Shown in pieces: positions 12,534 through 24,555 of a stretch of 64,000 bases of DNA. Made by a program: the position numbers and the translations under genes. The notes below the pieces were generated by a model, which saw only the letters and a program-made list of their open reading frames with translations, did no database searches and had not been told where the DNA came from. Source of the DNA: Massospora cicadina. Lineage: Eukaryota; Entomophthoromycota; Entomophthoromycetes; Entomophthorales; Entomophthoraceae. How positions within the stretch are numbered: position 1 is the first letter of the stretch; each line of letters starts with the position of its first letter. Location of the stretch: the NCBI GenBank assembly GCA_022478985.1, contig JAKSZP010005657.1, positions 1 through 64,000 on the forward strand, written 5' to 3'.

Positions 12534-12853
12534 TTACGCATACAATTCGGCCTTGGCCATGTAGACGGATGCCCCCACGACCATGGCCTACTTGCAGGTA
12601 CTTTGAAGCTCCTCTCCATGGTTTAATACATCGAACACATGGCCTCTAGCTGCCTCCCAAAGATTTCACAAGCCATCTTGAGATCAGCCTTCATCCTCAA
12701 CTATTTTACTGGTGCATCAGGCTTCCCCACAATCTGGCTTCTCCACCATCTCACCTTCTTCCTCATGATATCCTGAAGTGGAATCCACTTCAGGAGTTCA
12801 GAATTCAGTCTCCAGATCCATTTTCCTGCAGAAGCAACCCAAGGGTCACTGAT

Positions 12854-13610
12854 CTACAGTTCCAGGGGCCTGTGGTCTGAAGCACCTGGGTCATGATTCT
12901 GAAGGATCAACTTGCATCGACTCAGGAGAGGCTGGGGCACTGACATAAGGTCAATGCGGGAGAAATGATCTCCCTGGATGTGAGTCCACCCAGTCTCCCC
13001 CTCCTCACCACGGCCAGCTCTCCACACATTCAGTAGGCTAATGGTGATTATTAAACTGTCCAGCTTGTGGGCTCCAGGATTAGAACTCCAGTTGCCTGAA
13101 GACCCAACCCTGTTAACCCTAAAGCAGACACAGTTCATGTCTCCCACCAGCACTACCGACCCCCCAATGCCTTCCTCCTGGATCCTCAGGCCGACCTTCT
13201 GGAAGAAGGTCTTTCGTTCAGATCCAGAATTGGGCGCATATATGCCAATAACCAAATTAATTCCTCTTCAAACAGTGACATTACTGCCACTGCTCTTCCA
13301 GGAACCAATACCCTTTTATCCAACACCTCAACCTTGTCCGCCTACCAGACCAAGATACCCCTTGGCATCTCCCCTCCCTCTTTCCCTCCCTCTTTCCCTC
13401 CCCTAAGGGTAAGTCTGAGTTTGGTTGATCCACCAAATGAGAGTAAAATGATTGTTTCAGAGGGAACTGGAAAGACCAGTCCTCTTCCACCCATGGTTTA
13501 GGCTTAGTCTCAGTGAGGAAGCCAATATCTATCCCATGTTGTTGCAATCAGAGTTTCGCCCGCTGCCGATGCTTGAGTCTATTCAAACCCCACGCGTTAG
13601 CAAATTCACC
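12854..13610 (-). pseudogene. LINE-B AP-type endonuclease (broken)
   Basis: N-terminal part near 13600-13450 reads AWGLNRLKHRQR then DIGFLTETKPKPW, with the catalytic Glu of the ETK motif. The 13255-12854 frame (133 residues) has GIYAPNSGSERKTFF, VLVGDMNCV, FSRIDLMSVP and DPGASDHRPLEL, that is the metal-binding Asn/Asp, SRID and SDH motifs of the family. Between them, at about 13369-13408, a CCCTCTTTC-type tandem pyrimidine run (plus strand) distorts the reading frame. The domain would nick target DNA. It is split into two frames here. Confidence 0.85.
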
Positions 13611-13756
13611 CTGATCACCATAGGTTTAAAACTGAAGAGGCTTTGGTGTCAGGATCTAGGGGGTCCCCATCCTCTTCCACCTCAGCTGGTTTAGAGAGGC
13701 CATGTTTCTTCACCCCATTCCAGTACTAGACTGGGCTGGGGATGGAGGCTGCTTAG

Positions 13757-15109
13757 TCACAACAGCCTCTGGAATCTTACATTGCCAGGGTCCTTGATAG
13801 ACCCCTCCGCTTTGGTTGGAGGCATTGGATTAGAAGGCATTGGCCCACTATTGCTAGCTGGCAACACCTCCCTCACCTCCGCCTCTTCCCCTACAAGCCT
13901 CACGCGCTCTGTCACACCCACATCCCTTATGGTCGCCCGCCTCTTACACAATTGAGTAATGAGGAGAACCTCATCTGTTTAAGAGGCGACCGCCTCCATA
14001 ATGTCTTATGGGATTGTGCCAAAGTGCCACTCAGCTCAATTTGGAGTCTCAATGTTTCCCTCGCCTTCCAGGAGCATTTTGACTCCTTGTTGACCTTCCT
14101 CGCACTTTTCAGCACTCCAGTCACCGCCTCCAAAGTGATGCCAGCCGCATCCTCCTCCCTTGCTTTGTCTGACATCTAAGTTAGCTTCTCCAACGCCTTC
14201 TGTAGAGCCAACTTGTCCTTCTCAGAGGGTGCCATTACTGATACCCCCATGCTAGGCCTGCTAGGCTTGGCCACTGCCGCAGGAGGTTAAACTTGAAAAT
14301 TTTGGCTCTGACGTTCCCCTTTGCACCACACAAGAATCACCTGTATGGCGGTACCACAGGGACACTCCAGGTCCCCACAATGACTGAACGAGGTAACTCC
14401 CCATATTATTTTGAAATTTAACTTTCAAAACCCAGTCCCCAGAGCCTACGGTAAACTATTTCAAGCTACTGTCCTTCTGCTTCAAATTCTTTACCAGCTT
14501 GTTCTCATTAAAGAAGATCACTCTGCCAAAGCCTTTCAGCTGAGACATCATGGCCCCTCTAGTGATCACAGGTGGTACGTCCCCTCAGAATGAAATTTCC
14601 AATCTCAGTGCCAATTTCAAGACATATGGCCTCCTCAGTCTTTGTGCTCAAACTGGTAGCCAAAAACTGTTTATTTTAAAGCTTAGACTGGAAGGTCATA
14701 AGTTTCAATCCAGAAGCCAAAAGTGAAATATGGAGTGAGGAGAAACCACACACCTCAATCACCCTGACAATGAGCATCTCCTTAGACCACCCAGTCTTCA
14801 CTTCCACGGCGTGAGCCCTCTTGAGGCTCTCCACCATGCTCGCCGTCAGATCCTTGGATGTGCTGGAGCTCCTCGCTTTGAAAAGCTTTGTTCCAACACC
14901 AAATCCACTAGCAGCTGCTGCTGTAAAGGAGACCAAATCCCCCTGTGCAGCAGAGGCCTTCCCCGCTGTTGCTTTGTTAATTGAGTTAGTCTCTCCAGTT
15001 TGTTTTTGTGACGAAGTTTGCTCTCTGGGCCCTTTATGTGCGTGAACCATTGCAGCCCTTTCAGGTAGGCCCATTGTATTGGTACATGAGTGCTTGCCTT
15101 TCGCTGCAC
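13757..15109 (-). pseudogene. LINE-B ORF1-like region
   Basis: Minus-strand segments 15074-14676 (132 residues), 14175-13927 and 13951-13757 precede the endonuclease. The first is Ser/Thr/Lys/Ala-rich at its start and ends in a segment with SKEMLIVRVIEV. Around 14600 a stretch reads CLEIGTEIGNFI, reminiscent of the DUF4283-type ORF1 domain of plant LINEs, but this is a weak match. I see no convincing CCHC knuckle. Position before the endonuclease is the main support for calling it ORF1. Multiple stops. Confidence 0.45.
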
Positions 15110-15530
15110 CAGTGTAAGCCCATATAAGCTACTGGATGCTATCCAGGTTTCAGGCCAACCTAAGAAAACGCGGTGCTTATTGTAGACAGGTGAGCCAAAA
15201 CTCAGCCTATCAGGATTGCCTCACCCTTGTCGCTGAGACCTGCTTTTGTAGCACCCTATCTCATAGGAAAGTAGTGTGACAGATGATACACCTGACTCTT
15301 GCCTCCCCCCCTTCTTGCCCATATTTCCCCCAAAGAAGAGTGAAAGCACCCGCAAAAACAGGTTGGGTTACAGTCATTAGCTTCTATCCCACTCCCCATC
15401 CAGGCCACTACAGGACCCTTCCAGGGCGCCTCTCTGGGTTCTGGTGTTAGCTACTCACCCACGTTTCCATGAGCTTTCCTCAGTTATGCCATGTGAAGGC
15501 CCTAGCTTACCATACCTAGCTTCTCCAAGG

Positions 15531-16394
15531 TTGATCTTCACTCTTACTAGGGAAAATTCAGAAAATAAATTTATATGGGAATTAATATTTTTGGCTGAGC
15601 ATCTAGTAATTACTTAGTTGTTTTGTTAGGCTCTGCTGAATTAGTGCAAGGGCGTTAAATTACAAGTGCACAGGTTATTAATACACAAAAGAGCAAGGTA
15701 CTGTTTGTTGAAAGTACCCTCATAATACTTTACAAAAAACCGTATTATTGTAAATAGTTTTTTAACAATAAAAATAAAGAGAACATCATAGTGTTTAATA
15801 CTGCCAGTGGCGATATGGCTCGCTATGACAATCTTAGGTGTAGGCTGTATCAGGCTCCATAGACAAAACCCTTCCAGATGACAACCCACTTGGATATGCT
15901 CTTATCAATTCATGTAGTTCTTATTATGCAATATATGGCTGTTGAGAAGTAATTTTTATGATATAATAAAGGCGTAATATCAAAATTAGGCCAATGAATA
16001 AAATGCTGTCTTGGGGGATTTTCATACTAGTAATAACTCTGATTACAAGCTTGACACTATTGGATGACCATAGTAACAATAGGACCCTATTGTCAATTAT
16101 TTTATGCTGGCGTGGGGGCAAAATAGAATATCTATATTAAGATAATATAGTAGGTATTATGAAAATTGATATCTTGGGCCCTGGCAATTAATTAATTAGG
16201 AAAACAAAAGTTGCTTGGTGTGATTGAATTTTAATTTATCATAATTACTAGTGAAAGAAGGCGCCATGGTGGAATTACCAATAGTAATCTAATACAATTT
16301 TTGTTACTATATATAGAGCTAAGTCCCACAAGGTAAGATAATTTATAATAAATAATTGGACCCTTTATCTTAATATAGTTAAATTATAAAAAAA
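15531..16394. other. unassigned AT-rich stretch
   Basis: Between LINE-B and LINE-A copy 2. Very AT-rich with A/T runs. No supported ORF, RNA gene or repeat. Confidence 0.4.
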
Positions 16395-16408
16395 ATGAAT
16401 AATTTAAG
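16395..16408. repeat. target duplication of LINE-A copy 2 (left)
   Basis: ATGAATAATTTAAG directly before the 5' end of copy 2. ATGAATAATTAAG follows its 3' end at 21687-21699 (one base shorter). A third near-identical site, TGAATAATTTAA, is at 34776-34787 after retroposon X2. Confidence 0.8.
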
Positions 16409-16659
16409 AAACTTTTCTCTCTCGTTGCAATCACTTTTTCAACTTATTCAATTCAAGTCTGATTCTAGTTTGATGATCTCATATAGGAGATTAGTCTGCG
16501 CCCATGTCAGGGAGCAGTTGGGCAAGTAAGGTAAGAGGAGGAGGTGATAGGCCCACAGCCTCAAACATTCAAAAATGCCCCGGAGAAACTGGCGGAATAG
16601 AAAAAAATATAAAAAAACTGGCGGTCACTGTTTCCCCAGAAATCCTTGGTTGGCAAGCA

Positions 16660-17855
16660 TGATGCAACCAGTACATCAACACGCCGCACTCCCAAACACT
16701 CTCATCGGTGGAATATGAAGTCCATGTGTTTCTGGACATCCAACAAACAGCTCTATAAGAAAAATTTTGTGGGGATGTGCACACTTTTTCCTGACCGCGG
16801 TGTACGTCACACCTCACTCCATGTCATGCAGTTGGCTGGACCTCAGTTTTGAAAACAAGGAGGCAGCAGACGAAGCTGCTGCAGTGCGCATAATGATTGA
16901 CCTCCTCAAAGGGTAACGGGTCATCAAAACCAAATGCATCAGATGGACAAAATCAAACCAAATTTTCCTCACATTTGACTTTTTGCCTACTACGGTAAAA
17001 TGTGCCATTTTGGAGCAGCACCTGAGAGATGGTCTCACTGTTTATAGTGAGTTACAATCTTTTGAGATGCAATGCTTTATGCTGATGCCACACCTGTGCA
17101 CTGGCAAAGCCATTGCAGTTCTGACCCCAACTGAGGAGATCGCGAAGGACCTAACCCAGATCCCGCACTCCACATATATCGATATTGAAGGGCATACCAC
17201 CCACCCTTTCCGTGTAACTGTGGACAGCGCACCCCCCATCTGCACCCACTGTGATACGTTTGGCCATAAGGCACATGCATGCCCCACCAAGGAGGGCATC
17301 ACATTCCAAGAGCACTCCTCAGCGGCCATAGCCAGCGGAGAGGCGCACTACAAACCAACTGCAAGCACCAAAGAGGCTTTCCCGTGGGGGACACAAGGCT
17401 GCTACCTACTGGCAAAACCTATTTCTCCGCAAGGGTGGAAGAAGGCCAAGCAGGCCCACAGGGCCGCGCCCAAGGAAGCGGCCAAAGTCACCACCGCTAT
17501 CCCACACTCCCAACGCCAGGAGGACATTGAAACCTTCGTGGTGGAAGCAACTTTGGAATCCATCAACCAATCAGATTGGGAAGCCCATGAAAATTGGGCC
17601 ACCCAATCTGAGGATCTGATGGGTGACTCAATTTCACCTGATCTTTACAACCAAGCTCCAGTCAAAACTGACTTGGGGTCCAACCTACCTGAAAAAAATT
17701 TTGACCCGATCATTGGTGCACCAAACTCATCTGCACTGCAAAAAATTCGTTTGACGTCGGGGAAACAAAAGCAAAGGCAAAAGCCAATGCAAACCTTTCT
17801 GCTAAAATTAACAAAACTACCGATAGCATTGCTGCAAACACCTGCGCTGCCATGA
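16660..17855 (+). pseudogene. LINE-A ORF1 protein, copy 2
   Basis: The frame from 16983 to 17855 (290 residues) is the longest ORF1 stretch among the three copies. The N-terminal 110 residues lie upstream in another frame after a frameshift near 16850. Features: an N-terminal domain with a GxxSKKAAD-like segment and HLRDGLTVYS, LTPTEEIAKDL, then a zinc knuckle encoded at 17241-17281 (CTHC, His, Cys; CX2CX4HX4C) in VTVDSAPPIC context, and a Lys/Ala-rich tail. It is likely the RNA-binding component of the LINE particle. The domain order is the same as in the X/Y retroposon protein. Confidence 0.75.
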
Positions 17856-17916
17856 AGGCCTGAGGGGATCTAGAGGAGGCTAGTGGGCCCGGGTGCCCAC
17901 CCCCTTGCACCTAAGG

Positions 17917-18650
17917 TGCGATGGAAACCTTCATTTTAGGGATGTTGAATATCGCTGGACTCAAGGCCTTGCCGTCCTGGGCTAGGAAACTGAGTTTTTT
18001 ACAAAAAAATTTACCTGTGAATATCCTGGCCATCCAGGAGTCCCATTGTCCATGAGGTTCCAAGGATGCTTGGAAAACCATGCTCCTCCCATTCCTATCC
18101 TTTTGGTCGAAGCACTGTGGGGTGCTAGTTCAGAAAAACCTTTTTCTCAAATTTTTATTGTCAGAATCCTTCCTCAATGGCTGAGTCCTCGCTGTCACTT
18201 TCTTGTGGGCCAATGTGGCACATGCTATCATCAACATCTATGCCCCAACCTGTGCATGAGAATGTCAGAAATTTTTCTCATCAGTCAAATCCCTCCCATT
18301 ACCCCCAGACCCTTTTGTAGTCGGTGATATGAACTGTTGGCTAAACACACCAATGGACCGTTGGCTTTCCTCCTCCCACACCCCCAGGGTCACGTAGAAC
18401 TTCGCGTTCTAAAAGCCACCCTTGGGTTAATGGATGTGCTGCCGCGGCAAGCCCCGCTGCTCAAAAACATGACATGACCCCACGTCCACAATGGCCAATT
18501 AAGGTCCATGACCCACATAGACCAAATCCTTACGCCGGCAAAATTCCAACCTCACATTTCCCACTTCCAAACAATGAAAGTTGAATTCTCCTACCACCAG
18601 CTGGTCTCATTAACCTACCACCTACCTGTCACAGTGGCTAAGGCCCCACA
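17917..18650 (+). pseudogene. LINE-A endonuclease domain, copy 2 (broken)
   Basis: Starts with an opening like GMLNIAGLKALPSW and LAIQESHC near 17940-18050, the usual beginning of AP-type LINE endonucleases with the catalytic Glu in QES. Further motifs are IYAPT near 18240, a DMNC motif near 18330 and the terminal histidine block near 18590, where SDHRLVS of copy 3 reads SYHQLVS in the frame 18508-18819, so the catalytic Asp is changed. Several frameshifts. Inactive. Confidence 0.7.
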
Positions 18651-19246
18651 TTGGTGCAAACTCCGCCCTCCCAAACTTGCGTCGCCAGGATTTTCCACTT
18701 GGGTGGAATCAGCAACTTTGGAAAAAGAGTTTGATACACCATTTTGCGCGGACCCCATCTCCACATGGGCAGCCTTCAAAGAGGATATCATCCGCCACTC
18801 TCGCCACCTCTCCTCCTGACGCTCATGAGCCACATCAGCCATCATCTTGTGCGCTCTGGCAGAGTTGGCACACTTTGAGTCCAATATATCAGCCACAAGA
18901 TACAGCCCTGCATGGGGCCAGAAGTGGGCGGAGGCAGCAGCCCACCTCAACGCGCTCAAAAGGCAACACAAACATCAGGTTTGTGTTCAGTACAGGGCCA
19001 AATGCATTACAGAGGGCGACAAGTGCACTGCATATTTTTTAAACAATACTTGCACCACGCCAGAGCGTGGCCTGCGCACAGGTGTGAAGATCGGATGATT
19101 CCATCGTGGATATGCCAGCTGAAGTGGCAATCAAAACACAAAAGTATTACTCCGAGCTATACCAATCTGAACCCAATTCAGCCATCCAAAGTGGCGGAAT
19201 TTCTTGACTGAACCCACATTTACATATTTCCCGATACCCAGAAATA

Positions 19247-21545
19247 ATGAATTTGATTACAACAAACGAATTATGGACAGCCATCCGCGGTGCACCAAAC
19301 TGGAAATTCCCAGGCTCAGATAGCATTCCATATGAATTCTATAAAAGTACTTCAAAATATATATTCCCACTACTGCTTGCCTCACTTAATCAGAGCTTTC
19401 TGGAAACGCGCCTCCTACCAGGAGGACAAGAGGCCTTCACCATCACACTCTTCAAGAAAGGGGACAAGCTAGACTTAGCCAACTGGCGCCCCATTTCTTT
19501 AACTAACACGGATACAAAAATTTTAACAAAAATCATGGCTAACCATTTTAGGGATTGTAGCATCTGCCACCATCTCCCCAGAACAATTCAGTTTCATACC
19601 CATAAGGTCGAGTTGGGACAACGTGCACTCTGTGGCTAACGCATGCCAGTCCACAGCCTCTGGGGCACTTGTATTCTTGGACCAACAGAAGGCCTATGAT
19701 AGAGTAAACTGGGAACACCTCAGGGCCTGCCTCCATCAATTCTGCCTACCCCCTCACTTCATCAAATGGGTGATGCTGCTCACGGAATCTGCAACAATGG
19801 CAGTACGTGGCCCTGGCTTCCTAACGGAAGTAGTCCTCCCTCAAAGGGGCTTGCGACAAGGGGACCCCCTTAGCCCACTCTTATACAACTTCAGCCTTGA
19901 CCCACTACTTAAAATGTGAATGCCCAACTCACTGGGGTCCATGTGCCAGGCCAAGCCCCAGTTAAGATGATGGCGTTTGCAGACAACTGGGTGGTTGGGG
20001 TTTCAAATAATAAAGATGCACGCGCACTTGAAGCTCTCATCCAGGAGTATTCCTGGGTAAGTAATGCTGCACTGAACGCTTCCAAAACTGAAATCATCCT
20101 CCTTGGTTGGCATCAAACCTGCTGGGCCCCAGCAACCAGTGCCAAGCCCAGCCCATCTGCTCGCACATGTGCTCGCCCTCCCAGCTCACCTCACACCGCC
20201 CCACTGGTGCTCCCCTTCGTGCCACGCCCTACCATAGGGCTGGTCCGCCATCTGGGCGTGTGGGTGGAGGCAGGCGGGTACGCATCAGCAGTAATGGAGA
20301 GTCATATTCTAGAAAACGTGACGAAGCGCATCGCCTCCCTCAGAGCCCACCATACTTCCCTTACTGGCAGAGTTGTTTTAGCCAACTCTATGCTCTTTCC
20401 AAAGTCTGGTTTGGAGCCCACGCCATCCCCTTATCCCCATACTTTTTCAAATCCTTGTATGCCCTGCTGCAAGGATGGCTTTGGTCAGGCCGCCCTCCAC
20501 CAGTATGGCTAGAGGTCAGGTTTGGCCCTCATCATCATGGAGGCATGGGCCTGCTTGACTTCAAAGCCCATGCTGCCAAGATCCTGGGCACCTGGATTGC
20601 AGCTGTCACCGCCCCTATGCTCCCCTCCCAATACTGGTCCCGCGTGGCCCGCTCCAACTTCTCCCGCGCCTTGGGCCTTAACAGACCATCGAACCCTCAC
20701 TCCCTGATGAAATACCTGGCTTCACACCCATCGGCCACAGGTCCTCACGGGACTAAAACCCACTACAAACGAATCCTCCTCTCCATGCGGAGCGCTGAGT
20801 GGAAAATTCATATTAGCGGACACACAGCCCAGAGAGGCCGCCCCTCTCCTCAGTTCACACAAGAGGTACAGGGGCTACCCATCCAAGATGGCGTGATCTC
20901 CACAAGGCCCCATGTCCTATCCAGGGTGGACTACCTGGACATGATGGACATCCCTTATTCCATTGAGACCCAAAAAACTATCTGGAAATACGCACACCAT
21001 CCTTTGTTGAAGCTTCAAATCCGTTCCCATGTGTGGTGCTGCCTGAGGTGGGTGTACCATACAGCTGAGCGCTCTAATGCTCTACACTCATCCTGCGTCA
21101 TGTGTGGCCAGTATGGAACGCTGTTCCACCGCCTGGAGAGGTGTCCTACCTCTAAAGTGATATGGCGCGAAGTTCAACGTCTGCTGGGTAGGATCAAACA
21201 CATCCCTTCAGTCTGTCACGAGATATGTTTGCTTTATCAATGGCCTCCCCCTTCCACCCTCCCTCTGTGCTCTGGTGGTTGCAATCGCCATGTGGACTAT
21301 CCACACAACTGTCTTGAATGCCATAACAGGCTTCACCCCCACCCTCCCAGAAGCTGTCCACAGATTCTGGTCTCATTTGGTGGACCACTTTCAGGTGTGG
21401 ATGTTTGGATACCTCCCACCGCGTCACTGACAGCTGGTCTCCTCCTGGTTCCCAGTTTGGTCCTTAAATCAGACCCTTTCCTCCACACATGTTCAATTGT
21501 GGCTACGGCCCCTTCACACGTTCCCTCCCCCTCCCCATAAGTGGC
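19247..21545 (+). pseudogene. LINE-A reverse transcriptase and zinc finger, copy 2
   Basis: Frames 19247-19639, 19623-19919, 19916-20512 and 20107-21540 together give a nearly complete RT. Motifs: LFKKGDKLDLANWRPISLTN, FLDQQKAYDRVNW, RGLRQGDPLSPLLYNF, AFADNWVVG at about 19974-20000, SNAALNASKTEII, then a C-terminal finger CVMCGQYG with HRLERC near 21092-21145. A one-base insertion near 19545 and a further shift near 20390 break it. The long open frame to 21540 shows limited decay of the C-terminal half. FADN replaces FADD, as in copy 1, so the enzyme would be inactive even without the frameshifts. Confidence 0.85.
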
Positions 21546-21686
21546 GTTCCCGCTGGCAACAAGAGATAGCATCGCTTCTCTGGGGTGCCTTCCCTGTTAC
21601 TAAGTTTTGTCTCTTTTGGGTCAAATTAGGAAGTGTCCATCCCATGATCAGCCTTCCTCACAATATGTTTAAAATTTAAAATTTAG

Positions 21687-21699
21687 ATGAATAATTAAG
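21687..21699. repeat. target duplication shared by LINE-A copy 2 and X2
   Basis: ATGAATAATTAAG between the 3' end of LINE-A copy 2 and the 5' start of X2. It pairs with 16395-16408 and with 34776-34787, suggesting that both insertions used this site. Confidence 0.65.
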
Positions 21700-21733
21700 T
21701 CATTTTTCCCGCTCAATATCACTTTTAAGCAAA

Positions 21734-21752
21734 TAAAAAAATTACAGCAGAA
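21734..21752. repeat. target duplication of LINE-A copy 3 (left)
   Basis: TAAAAAAATTACAGCAGAA here and TAAAAAATTACAGCTGAA at 27005-27022 flank copy 3, differing by one A and one substitution. Confidence 0.85.
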
Positions 21753-21992
21753 AAACTTTTTTTTCTCGTTGCAATCACTTTTGCAACCTATTCAATTCAA
21801 GACTGAATCTAGTTTGATAATCTCACAGAGGAGATTAGTCTGCGCCCATGTCAGGGAGCAGTTGGGCGAGCAAGGTAAGAGGAGCAGGTGGAAGGCCCGC
21901 GGCCTCTAACGTTTGAAAACGCCCCAGAGAATCCGGCGGAATAGACAAAAATCTTAAAAACTGGTGGTCACGACTTCCCCAGAGATACTCGC

Positions 21993-23011
21993 ATGGCAAG
22001 CACGATGCAACCAGTTTATCAACACGCCACACTCCCAACCACTTTCGTCAGTGGAATTTGGAGCCCGCGTGTATCTGGACATCAAAAAATGGCCTTATGG
22101 GAAAAATTTTGTGAAGATGTACACAAATTTTTCCTGACTGCGGTGTACGTTGCACCTCACTCCATGTCATGCGGTTGGCTGGAGCTAGGTTTCAAAAGCA
22201 AAAAAGCAGCAGACAAGGCTGCAGTGGTGCGCATAGTGGTCGACCTCCCCAAAGGGCAATGGGTCATCAAAACCAAATGCACCAGATGGACAAAATAAAC
22301 CAAATTTTCCTCACGTTTGACTTTTTTGCCTACTATGGTAAAACGTGACATTTTGGAACAACACCTAAAAGATGGTCTCACCGTATATGGCGAGATACAA
22401 TCTTTTGAAATGCAACACTTCACGCTGATGCCACACCTGTGCACCGGCAAAGCCATCGCAGTTCTGACTCCAACTGAGGATATTGCAAAGGACCTAACCC
22501 AGATCCTGAACTCCACTTTTATTGATATTGCAGGGCATACCACCCACCTATTCCGGGTGACCGTGGACAGCGCGCCCCCATTTGCACCCACTGTGATGCA
22601 TTCAGCCATAAGGCGCACGCATGCCCCATCAAGGAGGGCTTCATATTCCAAGAGCACCCCTCAGTGGCCATGGCCAACAGAGAGGCGCACTATGAACCAA
22701 CCGCAAGCACCAAGGAGGCTTTCCCATAGGGAGCACAAGGCTGCTACCTATTGGTAAAGCTTATCTCCCCACAAGAACGGAAGAAGGCCAAGGCCACCAC
22801 CGCTATCCCAAACTCACAATGCCAGGAGAACATGGAGACCTTCACGGCGGAAGCAACTCGGGAATCCATCAACCAATCAGATTGGGAAGCCCATGCTGAG
22901 TGGGCCACTCAATCTGAGGATCTGATGGGAGAATCAATATCACTTAATAGTTGCACCCAAGCTCCGGTCAAAACTGACTTGGGACCTATCCCAACTGAAA
23001 AAAATTTTTAA
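21993..23011 (+). pseudogene. LINE-A ORF1 protein, copy 3
   Basis: Start chosen at Met21993 (MASTMQPVYQ), the first Met of the N-terminal frame, which is open to 22298. The segment CGWLELGFKSKKAADKAAVV belongs to the probable RNA-binding domain and is the part most like the X/Y protein (GYFDIGFRSEADAVAAAK in Y3). A lost base near 22297 shifts the frame. 22317-22757 continues with HLKDGLTVYG and LTPTEDIAKDL, and a further deletion at about 22578 shifts out the CCHC knuckle. 22751-23011 holds the Lys/Glu-rich tail. Confidence 0.75.
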
Positions 23012-23229
23012 CCCACTCAATGGTGCACTGAACTCATCCACACTACAAAAAATTTGTATGACGTCGGGAAAACAAAAAGCGAAGGCCAAAGCCAATGTGA
23101 CTCTTTCTGCAAAAATCTACAAAAACTCCAATAGCGTTGCTGCTAACACCTACACTGCTGTGAAAGCCTGTGGGGACCTAGAAGAGGCTGGTGGGCCCAA
23201 GGGCCCACCCCCTCGCACCTAAGTGCGAT

Positions 23230-23960
23230 GGGGGAAACCTTCACTTTAGGGATGTTGAATATCGCCAGACTCAAGGCCTCCCTGTCCCAGGCTAGGAAAC
23301 TGAGTTTTTTACAACACAATTTACCCGTGGATATCCTGGCCATCCAGGAGTCCCACTGTCCATGAGGTTCCGAGGAAACTTGGAAAACAATGCTCCTCCC
23401 ATCCCTATCCTTTTGGTCAAAGCACTGTGGGGTGCTAATTCGAAAATATTTTTTCAAATCATATCCTCTAAAACTTTCCTAAATGGCTGAGTGCTCATCA
23501 TCACCTTCTCGTGGGCTGATGTAGCGCATGCAATCATCAACATCTATGCCCCAAACAGTGCACACAAGCGTCAGAAATTTTTCTCATCGGTCAAATCCCT
23601 CCTACTACCCCCTGATTCTTTCCTAGTCATTGACATGAACTGTTGGCTAACCTCACCAACGGACTGGTGGCCTCCCTCACCCCACGCCCCACAGGGTCAT
23701 GTAGAACTATGCGTTCTAAAGGCCACCCTTGGGTTAACAGATGCGCTGCCATGACATGCCCTGCTGATAAAAAACATGACGCGTCCCCACTTCTACAATA
23801 GCCAATTAAGGTCCATGACCTGCATCAACCTTATTCTAACACCGGCAAAATTCCAATCCCACATCTCCCACTTCAAAACAACGAAAATGGAATTCTCTGA
23901 CCACCGACTGGTCTCAATAACCTACCACCTACCTGTCACAGTTGCCAAGGCCCCACATTG
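23230..23960 (+). pseudogene. LINE-A endonuclease domain, copy 3
   Basis: Reads GETFTLGMLNIARLKASLS and ILAIQESHC at the start. The frame from 23491 reads INIYAPNSAHKRQKFFSSV and DSFLVIDMNCWL, and the 23776-24210 frame reads SMTCINLILTPAKF and MEFSDHRLVSITYHLP. The Glu of QES, Asn of YAPN, Asp/Asn of DMN and Asp-His of SDH are all present. The motif usually reading SRID is SMTCIN. Frameshifts near 23365 and 23760 divide it. Confidence 0.8.
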
Positions 23961-24555
23961 GTGCAAAATCCGCCCCCCCCCCAAGCTCGCATCACCAGGA
24001 TTTTCCACGTGGGTGGAAGAGGCAACTTTAGCAAAAAAGTTTGTTGCACCGTTTTTCGCGGACCCCATTACCATATGGGCAACTTTCAAAGAGGACACCA
24101 TCTGCCACTCTCGCCATCTCTCCTCCAGATGCTCACGAGCCACATCGGCGGTTATCTCGCGCACTCTGGCAGAATTGGCACACTTGGAGTCCAACATTCC
24201 AGCTACATGATACAGCCCTGCATGGGGCTGGAAAGTGGGCGGAGGCAGCCGCCCACCTCAACGCACTCAAAAGGCAACACAAACATCAGGTTTGTGTTCA
24301 ATACAGGGCCACATTCATCACAAAAGGCGACAAGTGCACCGCATATTTCTTTAAAATTTTTTTTTTCACCACGCTAGAGTGTGGCCTGCACACAGGTGTG
24401 AAGATTGGATAATTCCATTGTGGATACACCAGCTGAAGTGGCAATCGAAATGTAAAAATATTACTCTGAGTTGTACCAAGCCAGACCAATTCAGCTGGCC
24501 GAAGTTGCAGAATTTCTTGACCGAGCTCATATCCACACTGTTTTCCAATACCCAG

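Larger units (their letters stand above)
9460..15530 (-). mobile_element. LINE-B, minus-strand non-LTR retrotransposon
   Basis: A second LINE family, single copy in this window. On the minus strand the order is an ORF1-like segment (15109-13757), AP endonuclease (about 13610-12854), linker and RT (12533-11042), then a C-terminal zinc finger (10230-9879). The 3' limit near 9460 is placed where GC-rich element sequence gives way to AT-rich DNA, with an ACAAAAACTC end on the minus strand. The 5' limit near 15530 is placed by the same change. No target duplication was found, so both ends are approximate. All ORFs are interrupted. Its sequence is clearly different from LINE-A. Confidence 0.8.
16409..21686 (+). 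mobile_element. LINE-A copy 2, full length
   Basis: Complete non-LTR element of about 5.3 kb: 5' leader from CTTTTCTCTCTCGTTGCAAT, ORF1, endonuclease, RT, CCHC finger, then a 3' tail with TGATCAGCC and TTTAAAATTTAAAA. The 13-14 bp flanking duplications show insertion by target-primed reverse transcription without 5' truncation. The leader matches that of copy 3 from the same start point, fixing the element's 5' terminus. ORFs are frameshifted, but long stretches stay open. Confidence 0.9.
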
